NCBI GenBank assembly: GCA_024195265.1
Contig: JAJLRJ010000004.1
Coordinates: 42,228,488-42,292,487, forward strand
DNA: 64,000 bases
Source of the DNA: Dendrophyllia cribrosa
Lineage: Eukaryota; Cnidaria; Anthozoa; Scleractinia; Dendrophylliidae
Reading direction: 5' to 3'
Shown here: positions 12,042-24,000 of the stretch, piece by piece
Position numbering within the stretch: position 1 is the first letter of the stretch
Layout of the letters: each line of letters opens with the position of its first letter
Translations under genes and position numbers: made by a program
Notes under the pieces: generated by a model
What the model saw: the letters and a program-made list of their open reading frames with translations, nothing else
What the model was told of the DNA's origin: nothing
Database searches by the model: none

Positions 12042-12235
12042 GGGCCCGGTTGTTCAAAGCCCGATAAGTGCTAATCCAGCACTAATTCTAATTTTATTGG
12101 AATTAGTTTTTAACTAGAATTTTATTTAGGATAAGGACTTCAATTTTTATAAAATTTTAATGTTTATCTTAGTTTTTAATTAGTGTCACCAATTAGTGTG
12201 AGAAACGCTAGAACGATTGACACTTCAATAAAGTT

Positions 12236-12289
<54 letters not shown>

Positions 12290-12290
12290 C

Positions 12291-12374
<84 letters not shown>

Positions 12375-12425
12375 ACTACTACTACTGCTACTACCACCAC
12401 CACCACCACCACCACCACCACCACC

Positions 12426-12463
<38 letters not shown>

Positions 12464-12486
12464 CACTACTACTACTACTACTACTA

Positions 12487-12518
<32 letters not shown>

Positions 12519-12550
12519 CACCACCACCACCACCACCACTACTACTACTA

Positions 12551-12618
<68 letters not shown>

Positions 12619-12640
12619 CACCACCACCACCACCACCACC

Positions 12641-12703
<63 letters not shown>

Positions 12704-12829
12704 GCTGCTGGTGCTGGTGCTGGTGCTGCTGCTGCTGCTGCTACTACTACTACTACAGGATTAACTCTGTAGATATTATTTAGAGTTAACCTGGGATTAG
12801 CACCAATCGGGCTTTAAACAACCGGGCCC
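12042..12829. mobile_element. MITE carrying a large trinucleotide microsatellite
   Basis: Ends GGGCCCGGTTGTTCAAAGCCC and GGGCTTTAAACAACCGGGCCC flank a short retrotransposon-like tail (AATAAAGTTTA) and then the repeat block. Confidence 0.78.
12235..12756. repeat. (ACT/ACC)n microsatellite
   Basis: About 520 bases of ACT, ACC and a few GCT triplets with phase slips (CTAACTACT). Poly-Leu, poly-Thr and poly-Val frames here are artefacts. Confidence 0.98.
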
Positions 12830-13340
12830 AGGTTTCCATTGATACGAATTTTTTTTGTTGTTTTTCCCCTGCCAATGTGACGGTCTCTTCTAAGCACAGT
12901 CCCCGAATACTTTAGATTCTTCAATAGTGGAGACCTTCAGATCGGTCAACAGGGTTGGGTGCGTGTATGCGCATGCTTTAGATGAACACGTATTGCACCA
13001 GTCCCATTCCAAGCTCCTCCATCTCCACCGGCTACTTCGTTCCCAGGCCCCTGTACCTGGAAACAAGGCAGTTCTTCCGGTGAGTAACAGAAAGACGCGA
13101 GTACTCTACTGAAAAACTTGGTTTGAAAAGTCGTACTCGGAAGTTTCAGTGATTGCTTCTGTCCCACTTTCGGAATTATGGAATCAGTGCAAGCGCGATT
13201 AACACTGCTGAATATCAATCGATCTTAGCTCTGCCTGTAATTGCTAGTTTTTACTGCCGGGGTATTTTCTCGATGGTTTTACTGCTAACATGTGCAAAAC
13301 AAAAAATGCGGCTTTATACGTATTCTAGATCCGGCGCGCA
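12830..13340. other. Intergenic, nothing supported
   Basis: Short open frames only, with no splice or protein pattern that I recognise. Confidence 0.4.
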
Positions 13341-13356
13341 AAGAAAGACCAAGATG

Positions 13357-13440
13357 AAGACGAAGAAGAAGAAGAAGAAGAAGAAGAAGAAGAAGAAGAA
13401 GAAGAAGAAGAAGAAAAAGAAGAAGATGACGACGAAGAAG
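13357..13440. repeat. (GAA)n microsatellite
   Basis: AAGAAGAAG run with minor GAC/GAT interruptions. Confidence 0.95.
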
Positions 13441-13789
13441 TATTTGTCCTCTGAGGTTTTTCCGAAGCGCAAGACATCGCCATGAAAAGCAAACTTGGAT
13501 TAAAAGGATTAATATTCTGCCTATTCTGAGTAAACCGTCTTCTGTTCATTCCGTTCATCCTGCTATCGGGAATAGAATCAAAATAATGCTATTTCGTTCA
13601 TTTTGTAAACAGAATAGTTCCCAAAAAACACGATTACCGATTATTTCGTGAAGTCCCAGTACTCCGGAATAGTCCCAAAAGAACGCGCACTTAGTATTTC
13701 ATCTAGAGACTTTTATGAAAACAAACGCATCTATAGACGTATGTTACGTAACATAATTTACAGGTAGACGCACATCACACTTTAAGACA

Positions 13790-14165
13790 CATCCGCAGTC
13801 TCAAAAGTTAGAATCACCTTCCCAGCATAATAAACAGTACCACAGGAAAGTGCTGCTCAGTAGCTTTCGTTTGAATAGTCACTCTTTAGGATTTCATCCA
13901 CAGATTCAAAAGTTAGAATCCCTTGTACAGCAAAATTAACAGTACCACAGGAAAGTACTGCTTCATAGCTGCTTTCATTTGAAAGGTCACACTTTAAAAT
14001 TTCATCTACAGACTCAAAAGTTAGTCTGATCACCTTGTACAGCATAAGCTAGCATAATAAACAGTACCTAAGAAAAGTACTGCTCAGTAGCTAACATTTG
14101 ATGGGCACACTTTAGAATTTCATCCACAGACTCAAAAGTTAAAACCACCCTGCACGTCATAAACA
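13790..14165 (+). repeat. About 105-base tandem repeat, second array
   Basis: Same unit as 6300-6800, with AGCATAATAAACAGTACC and TTTCATCCACAGA phrases; three to four units. Confidence 0.82.
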
Positions 14166-14179
14166 TCACCACAGAAAAA

Positions 14180-14330
14180 TACTAGTCGCAGACGCCTCCA
14201 TAATACGGACACCTCTCTATTACAGACAGTTCACTTGATCGGGAAGATACCAAAATCATACAATCCCTACGTCCATAATACGGAATCTTTCATTTGTCCT
14301 TTGGTGTCCCCATTAAGGGTCGACTGTACC
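14180..14330. mobile_element. pogo-like MITE remnant
   Basis: CCATAATACGGACACCTC at the left and GGTCGACTGTA at the right, like 4225-4480. Confidence 0.5.
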
Positions 14331-14339
14331 TAGCTTTCA

Positions 14340-15035
14340 CTTGAAGATCGCACTTCGAGACCCAAAAGACTTCACAGAATCAAGAGTTATAGACACATTC
14401 TGAAGCGTAATAAATAGAACCACACGGCAAAGAACTGAAAACTACCTTTTATTGGAATCATGATCATCCAGTCCTTTAGGATTTAATCGGATTCCACAAC
14501 ACTAACCTCGAAACCACCTTGTAGAGTACAATGAACTGCATCTCAACAAGATACTGCTAATAAAAAGTCTTTCATCTGAATGGTCACATAACTTGGAGAT
14601 CGCTTGTAGTATTTTTCCATGAGGTATACATGGTTTCCATCGATCAGTTTTCAATGTTTTATGGAAAGTGTAGAAATGTTATCTATATAATTTGCCCCCT
14701 TTGGCGATCTTTATCAGGGACCTTTAATTCTCCTCAGACTCGGCTAATCAGGTTTTTTTTTTCTCCTGTGCGCGATTTTCATGCGGATTTTCTGGACGTC
14801 TTCTTTATCCGGTAATTGTTCCGAGCATGATAAACCTTGTGACTATTACCATGCATGGGTAACTAAACGAGTCGAAGTTCAGCGGAGCGTTTGCATCGAG
14901 ACAACCCACAACCTGCTAACCACCATGAATTGTTCGGTGTATCAGACTGCTTAAGTAGATGCCGGCCAATTCATGAATTTATTCAACAAAATAAGCCTCG
15001 ATTTCTATACTATTTCGGCTAAAAAAAAGTAAAAA
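14340..15035. other. Upstream region of convertase copy 2
   Basis: Contains one more weak repeat unit (14340-14600). No clear TATA box; a promoter is expected here but no element can be named. Confidence 0.35.
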
Positions 15036-18000
15036 ATGAAACCGGGGCGATGGCGGGCTTACATCACGTTGTTCTTTCTCCTGTCGGAAATCGCCGTTCT
15101 GCTTGGAAAACCTGCTAAAAAGTCCCGAAAACGTGGAAAGAGAACGCTAGAGTCGACGCCGAAGCTTACGCGGAGAGAGTGGGAGCAGATTCACAAGTTC
15201 GAAGATGCGCTTAAAAGCGAAAGTGGCGAGCTCATGTTTACGAATTCCTGGGCCGTCAAACTCGATCCAGCGGAGATAAAAGCCGCGGATAGAATTGCTA
15301 AGAAACATGGATTTATAAACTATGGTCAGGTAGGGGAAGTTTATTCTTTATGTTATTCTGCGGGTGTTCTGGCTTCGAGATTAAACGTCAATAACTTCAC
15401 CTGGTGGTCTATGGTTCACAAAAGTGCATCTTTTCATCGAATCATTCAGTTATTTTGTTGCTAGGGAGCCTTAATTGCGGGGTCTTGACGAGATGTAGCT
15501 GTATAACGTTTAATAGTTTGCTAAAGGACCGTTTCTTGGTTCGTTTGTTCTTATATCGCTGTGCAAAATGCGCCATGCTACTAATAATGTTACAACTGGT
15601 TGTTATTTCTAACCACCAGTGATGTTAAGAGTTAAGCAATTTGCCCCTTCTACCATTTTTCAACTGATGAGCTAGTGACTTATACAACGGAAGATCATCC
15701 CAACATACTTTCTCCAGCCTGCGACGTACATTGTAAGCTTACAAAACAATACTACAATTTTCAAATGATATCATATAAGACACATCTTCCTTATAAGCAA
15801 ATGTTCAAAGGCATATATAAACTTAATACGAAACTATTACCCTTCTGCCAAATCATTATTGAGTTGTTTTTGTTAGTATTAGTTGAATCAACAAACCGAG
15901 GACCTGTGTTTTATTACTGTTGTTTTTATTAGCAATTTTTCACCTCAAGTGTTTCCTGAAAATAAATTAAGCGGGTTTTTAATTGGGACATATCCACCTT
16001 GAAATTTTACACATATCCCTCTTGTAAAATATTGAAAAAAATACTGCATAACACTTCCTTACGACCTATTCGTTAGTACGACCACCTCATTATTTAATAC
16101 GCCACTTTTTTTTGACCGGAACAAAAGGTCATTAATTTCCTTATGTAAATCAACCTTTTTCATCCCAGGGTCAACTATAGAGACTTGTAATGTAGTTCTA
16201 ACTTTTGAGTCTGTGGACGAAATCCTATGGTGTGACCATTCAAATGAAACCTCTTCAGCAGTACTTTTGCATGGTACCATTTGTTCTAGCTTTTGAGTCT
16301 GTGGATGAAATCCTATGGTGTGACCATTCAAATGAAACCTCTTCAGCAGTACTTTTGCATGGTACCATTTGTTCTAACTTTTGAGTCTGTTGATGAAATC
16401 CTATGATGTGACCATTCAAATGAAACCTCTTCAGCAGTACTTTTGCATGGTACCATTTGTTTTTCAGTATTTTACAAAATGAAATTTGGAATTTTTCTTG
16501 AATTTTGATTTTGGGCACTATTAGGAGATAAAGGGTTAATGCGATCAACAACCACCTTTTTTGTTTCTAATCGTTCTTTATTTTCTTTATACATTAACTT
16601 CAATAATAAGCCCATTCGATATGCACACTGAAATGTTAGGTGACAAAAGATAGCAAGAATTGACAAACAATAAAACATTTTTATTACAAAATTCGTTCAA
16701 CGAATTTTGTAATAATTTGTTAAGCAATTTGGATCTTCCTCTCTGATTGGTGCCATTGGTATGCTTCCACTCTCGCCCACAAGGCTTGGCGGGCCGGGCA
16801 TAGAAAACCCTGGACTAGTAGGCTGCCAAAATGGGGCAAACAGAACACTGAAGCGGAAACACTATTGGTTGAGAAAACGATAGATCAAAAGAACTAAACA
16901 ATGTCCCTAGCCCTGATAACAATGTTAGAGAAGTAATGAAATAAAAGGTGCACACGAGATACTGGACTACTCGCCAAAATACTCCAAGAATCGTGGAGTG
17001 TTTAATCACGTGACACACGATGAAATGGCGTTTTCGGAGTTTCGTTTCAGCGATTGACAGCCGTATTTGTTTTCTGGAAATCTGAAACGGTTGTTCAAAC
17101 GAAACGAAGAAAATGCTCCGGGACCTTTGGAGTATTGTGACAGTCTTGTCCAGGGGTTTCTACGTCCGCCATTTTGAAAATGGAGAGGGCACTGGAGACG
17201 AGATTGATATGGTTCAGTTCACAGTGTTTCGCGGTCCACCGCGGTTAAACGTCCGAGGCGTTTTTCGTTTTATTTAGTGGAATTTTATTTCATATTAAAT
17301 GGAAATATGGGCAAGGATGTATAAAAAAAAATTAGTTGACGCTACTATCTTTTAATTTTTTTCAAAATGATGAGCTTTTTTCCGTTGAAAACTGACAAAA
17401 ACTCTTTGCGCCTGATCAAAATTATGTTGGCAAAACGCGCTGACAATTCTGCAGTTCACAGTTTTTAAACGCTTAGAACTTTTTTGGTAAACTTTCAAAA
17501 CGTTTGGTAAATTGACAGTGTATTGGCAATATATTAAACTTTAAACAGTGAAAATGACAACCTTAACTTTTAAGTACTTAGTTGCTTAACTTTTGCAAAG
17601 TTCTCTCGTTTGACCGCGGTTAAGTTTCGCGGTGAGTTGATGTAGAAGCCGACTCAACTCCGTTAATATGACCAGTATTCTGTTTATTTCTCCGACTCGT
17701 CTAAATAGTGTTTTTAAAGCTACGTCCAGTGTTTACTCACATAATCTAAGAAATTCAAAATACAACCTTTTCGTTCCTAGACCGAGTACTGAAGCACGAA
17801 GTTTTCAATATCGCGGTTCTGTTCTATGGAACAGCTTGCCTTTGAGCGCTAAGATACAGCCCACTCTTAGCTCTTTTAAATCGTGCATTTAATTTTTATC
17901 TAATTTAATGATAGTTAATAAAGGATACTTTTTATCGTTTTTAATACAATCTTGTATAGATAATTATTAATTAGTTAAGTAATTAATCTATTGTTGTTTA

Positions 18001-21000
18001 AAAACACGGCTCGATGGAAGAGCATGTATTATGAATTGACACCGTGTATAAATAAAGTTTACCTACCAACCTACCCATATACAACTAAATTGGATACAAA
18101 GATTCTATAGAGCAAACCAGAAGCTGTAGTTTGGAGAAAAAGTGCAGGATTAATACAAGGATGGAAACGGATTAAAGTTCATCAATTTTCTTTTCGTGAC
18201 TGACAGGTGGTTATGAAATCAAAGTTTTCATTTTGGTGTAATTTTGAGATTTTAAGTCGTTATTTTGTCTTTTTATTTCATATTTCTTTGCATTTATCAC
18301 TTTTGGCGATTTTTTCTTTCTAATTCAAGATTAAGCAAGCTTAAAGCAAGCTCCTGGCCATAGTCATAAAAACACGACATTTCAGCCGGGACAGTGTACC
18401 TTTATGCAGCATTCTGATAAGTTGTGAGGCAGAAGGATGACAGGTTGATTTTGTGACCTAATTCTAATTGCTGCTGTGACTCTGTTTCAGGTTGGATCAC
18501 TTAAAGGTTATTATCATTTTAAACATGAAGGCAAAGGCTTGCGGCACAAGAGACATATACATGAAAAGACGAGGCTGCTGTTATCTGAAGATGAAGTAAG
18601 ATGGTTCCCGTTTTCTTTAGTTCTAACTTCTTTAGTTATAAGGTTAATTTATTTCACATAACATGTAGAAATAGTAGAAAAAGAGCAAATTAAAAAAAAA
18701 AAGACATACAGTCATCTCTTTCTTAATCGACCACCCTTGGTGCAGGAAAAAGTGATCGCTTAAAGTGCACCTAAACCCTAATTTTTTTTCTTTTAATCAA
18801 CTCAATGTACGTTGAAAAGTCGACTAGTGAAATTTTTCTTGTTTTTAATGTCGCGTTAGTGAGTTATAGAGATTTGAATTTACAAAATGCTAATTAGGTG
18901 ACGTCAAATGCAGACTTCAGAAATACTAAATACAAACTGTTTATAGTCATTTGATTTAAAACAAAAATATTACTTGGAGGTGGAAACAAGTAGTTGTATA
19001 ATAAACGAGTCTGCATTTGACGTCATCTAATTAGCATTTAGTAAATTCAAATCTCTATAACTCACTAACGCGACATTAAAAACAAGAAATATTTCACTAT
19101 TCGACTTTTCAACGTACATTGAGTTGATTAAAAGAAAAAAAAATTGGAGTTTAGGTGCACTTTAAGGGAGATGGTCGCGTAAGAGAGTGGTAGTTAAGTA
19201 CTTATACTTGACGCGAATCACCCCTGGAGACTCCTATATCATAATGACAGGGGTGATCGTCGGAGATTATTTGACTGAGAAACAAAACGGTTATTTACAA
19301 AGTGGTCGCTTACGGGAAGTGGTCGCGAAAGAGAGTGGTCGTTAAGAGAGAGTTGACTATACTTATACTTGACGCAAATCTCCCCTTGGGCGGTGAAGAC
19401 TCCCATATATAAAAACCGAAAAGGTACCAGAATGGGTCGAGAATCAATAGAAACATAACAATAGAACGAGTCGACAATGAAAACTATTGATGGTTTTATC
19501 TAATCTCGACTAGAATCTTGTTTTGTGTTTTGTTATTATTTGATTTTGACTTTGATCCAACGTTGAGCAAGTCAGTGATCGTACTTGCACGGTTTTTGCG
19601 GTGGTTTTCCAAACCTTTGAACGTTTTCTTTTTTCAACATAAAGGGTAAGTTTTACCATCAAATACTAGATTTGGATCTAGGTGGACTTAACTGTCAAAC
19701 AGTCGATTTAAATTTAACGATTTCCCTTGAAATGCTACTATATGAACCGTTGAACGGCAAAGTTACTATAGTTATACCCCGTTGAGGCCTCCCAACCCTC
19801 CCACAGGTAACGCCTTTGTGGTGGTAAAATGTGAGATGCCATTGTTTGTTGTTTCCTGCAGGTTGTATGGGCTGAACATCAGCACGTTTTAGAAAGGACA
19901 AGAAAGGATGGTATTCCTCTTGATCCAAAATTCAAAGACCAGTGGTATCTTGTAAGTACACTGTCATCCGTCAAAGTCAACTGTGGAGGAAACGATAAAG
20001 TGCAACCATTCATGAGAACGATGACTTTAGGCCAAGACTTTCTTAGCCTGTGAACAGGCTCTTTTTAGGAAGATTTGGGTTCAGTCTTTTTGCGTCAGTA
20101 CTGACCAGTAGTAAAGCCCAGCGGTATGGCCCGTAACCAATCAGAGAGCCAGATTTAGGTCATGTGACAGGAATGGCGAGCGGAGCGAACCGAGCGCGGT
20201 CTCAGAAGGAAAGGGGGCATTTCTCTCCCCAGACCGCACTCGCTCCATGCTCACCGATTCCGCTTAACCCATTATCCCCTAAAAGAAACCTTTTTTTTTA
20301 TTTTATAAAATGCTAAAGTGAACAATAGTCCATGAAGAATGAAAAACTAGCATATGCAGCATTGCACTATGATAGATGTCCCCATGGCCTAATCAATGGT
20401 TCACAGCAAGGAGAACTGGAGTGCAGGGGCAGAGCCTCATACACATGACATAAGATACTTATGCACCCTGCTCTTAAAGGATGCGACACCATTTACAGTG
20501 ATGTTACCAACTACATTATTAGGCAAGCTGTTCCAAACATGAACTGCTGTGTGGATGAACGTTCCGCCGGTAGAAGCCGTTCTGGACACTGGTACTGCAA
20601 GGGCATGGCAAGGCATTGACAGGCTGGAACGGGTGGCTCTCCTAATGATATATGGCTGAGGGAGCAGAGCACGAAGGTCTGTCGGGCATGTGCTGGTGTG
20701 CATTTTATAGAGGACTGTAGCTGCTGCCACCTGACGTCTCTGGTGGACAGAAGAAAGGTTGAGTTCTGATCTAGCTTCATCCTCATCCGCACCAATAACT
20801 CGAAGTGCCTTCCTCTGGATAGAGTCCAGCAATCCAAGTGTTGAAGGGCTAGCACTCATGCATCCATGAAAGTGATGCATATTCCATTACACTTCGAACT
20901 TGAGCTTTATAGACAGTTGCTCTACCTCTCCTATCCAGTTTGTTAGCCACCCTCCTTAGGGCCCCCAGTTTCTGTCCAGCCCTCGACGCAATGTTGGTGA

Positions 21001-24000
21001 TATGCTTTGTCCAAGTCAATTTGCTGTCAATTGTGACTCCCAGGATCTCCAGCTTATTCATCTCTGCCAAGGGTGTGCTACCAAACTGAAGATCCAGCCT
21101 GGTCGGAATCCTTTTCCTGGAAATTGTCATGGCCTTGCATTTTGATGGTTCAAAGGTCACCTTCCACTTGTCTGCCCAGATCCTCATCTTCTCTAAATCT
21201 CTGTTTAGGCTAGCTGTAATAGCCTTTGGGTCGTCAGTGGATTTGATCTCACAGTACAGAGTTGAATCATCTGCGTATAGATAGAGTTGATTTACGCACT
21301 CGTCACTCAAATCGTCTATAAAGACTGACCTGTTCACAGGCTAGGTATTCTAACCTACGGTGCTGTTTATTTTTCGGCAAAAAGTTGTTTTCTAACAATG
21401 TTTGAGTAATAGATGAAAGCGTGATCATCATCAAACCAAAGTTCTCGAGCAGTACATTTTTGTGGCGGGTTTCGTTCAGTTTTGCGTATAATTCAGTGTT
21501 TTTGACACAAGCCCCCTCCCCTAAGTTTTGATTGCACGCTCTTAAATTACAAATCTAACCTAACATAGCCGGGGTCTCCCAGTGCAATGACATAGATGTA
21601 AAAAAATGCATATTTTGAAGGGTAATTGCTTCTTACTGTGTCATTAACGTAGATCATAACAAACCGTTAAATAATGTGTTCTGCCTTCTTGTTCTCAGTT
21701 AAATCAAGGCCAGTCCACTGGTCCAGCTGGTGTCGACCTCGATGTGATGCCGGTTTGGCGACAAGGCATCACGGGAAGGGGAGTAGTCGTTAGTATTCTT
21801 GATGATGGAGTGGATCACACGCATCCTGATCTCAGAGATAATTTTGTAAGTCAAGTTGGTTAACTGATTAAGGATTGACGATTGAGTGCCAAAAGTGCTA
21901 CGCTTTGTGATTAGTTAAAAAAGCTTGCGTCGCTTTCTCGACCAATCAGAAGTAAAACTAAAACCAATTGTGACTTGTTCGCTTCCGTTTTTCCGTGACT
22001 AGCACCGACTACATGATTTTGTTGGTGGTTCTTATTGGTTCATTGCATTGCCTGTGCCTGTTGTGATTAATTGGTCAGAGTGGCTCAAGTGCAGTTTATG
22101 CAATTTTTCACTCTTTTCGTCGCTTTTTTTTTTTTTCTTTAAAGTTTGATTGGTATTGCACAATTTGAAGGCATAGTGATGGACTGTTGGACTGTCTCGG
22201 CTATAGTCTTGGAAGAGTAATCATAAACGTAGCAAATAACTGCATGCCAAGATTAGCTTTTGCTACCTGCGGGCCTGTCTTGTAAATTATATAATAGTTA
22301 ACTAACAAAGGCTTTTGTTGTTGTTGTTGTTGGTAGAATTATGTGCTGTTCTACGTTATTGGAATAAAAACTAAAAATATCTGTTATTGGCATTGAAAGG
22401 TTCTTTTGTATTCTTTTAATTTTCTGTTTTAGGATCAAAAGGCGAGTTATGATTTTAACGACATGGATGCTGATCCTAAACCAAGAGACAGCGATCCTGA
22501 CAACTGGTTTGTATCTCATCTACTCATGCAAGCATCAAGTCATTACACTGATTCAAATCATTAATTGAGTATCGAAAGTAATTTCGCAATTGCTTTGGTT
22601 TTACATTGTTCCGCTTTGTGATTGGCTTAAAAATCTCGCGCCACTTAACCAACCAATCAGAAGTAAAACGAAAACCGATCGTGACTTACTCGCACGCGTT
22701 TTCCCGCGCTTGGCGCTGGCTACATGAATTTGCTTCGAAATCTGATTGGTTCATTGGATTATCTGCGTCAGTTGTGATTGGTCAGAGTGATTAACCTTTT
22801 TTTGGTTTAAGACACTCTAGTGAAAACTGCTCTATTTGAACTAAGCTGCCAGTGAAACCACCTCAAATGTCTTCACCATGCAGAGCCACTAAAAGTAGTG
22901 TAAACTTATACAACTGTATGCCAAGATCCGCATTCTCGTCTAATTTGTTTTACGTTCCTTTGATGTTTCTTTGTTTTATTTCTAGTCATGGTACGCGCTG
23001 TGCTGGAGAAGTAGCAGCGGTCGCTAACAATAGTGTATGCGGTGTAGGCGTGGCTTATGATGCCAATATTGGAGGTAGGGATATACATCACAACTGTATT
23101 TTCAAGCGATAAAGCATACATATTTTTTACGTTTTCGAAAACACCGAAAAAGACAGGGACATTTGAAAATGGTTTCAAAAGTGGAGATTTTTAAAACGCT
23201 TTAAATGTTTAGACAGGTGAGAACGAAGCCATTTGGAAACGCGGGGCGTGTTTGGATGTGTGAGGCCTTTGACAACGATGAAACGGTTTAGATCCTCTTA
23301 GTGTGGACGATAAAATAAAAGTATCCGTTTTCGAACAAAAAACACATTGATGTGGACAGACGAGAACGATACGAAAAGGCTTGTATGAAAGAAAATATTT
23401 TGCTACGTTTTCTGTCAAATGGAAACGGAGAAGTTTGAAAATAAAGTAATGTGAGGAGGGACTTAGAATTCAAGCAGTTTCAACTAAGAACGCAACAATA
23501 GCAGTTGTAGTAGTAACAACATCAACAACAACAAAAGGCATCCAATGGATGTGCACGTCCATTGCTCAACACGCGAATTTTTTATTTTTTTTGCTGGTAT
23601 AAATTTTGCTTAAGACGCTTACCCTTTGACGAGTGGACTGATCACGCTTCGCCATTTTGACCTACCCGGTCCCCGGCGATCGGCCAATCCTAATAAACTG
23701 TGAACACCCTTGTTTTTTTAATGAACATAATACAAAGAACTTTTTCTTTATGATTGCTCCAGGAGTAAGAATGTTAGACGGTCAGGCAACCGATGTGTTG
23801 GAAGGAAGTTCCCTGAGCTTTCAATCCGAGTACATCGACATCTACAGCAACTGCTGGGGACCCAAAGATGACGGAAAAACATTTGGGAAACCGGGAAAAC
23901 TGGCTCAAGAAGCGCTAATGCAGGGAGCTCTCAAGGCAAGTTGAACATTTAAAAGACAAATTTTCACTCCACCTCATTTTACTAAAAGTTGGAAATTTTA

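Noticed and set aside
12183..12584. Long frames of poly-Thr, poly-Leu, poly-Val and poly-Ser
   Set aside because: They are read from the trinucleotide microsatellite in all frames; no gene context.
20043..21345. A complete transposon with AGCCTGTGAACAGG ends
   Set aside because: The flanking inverted phrase is short and the inside is a one-sided retrotransposon fragment, so a single element is not supported.
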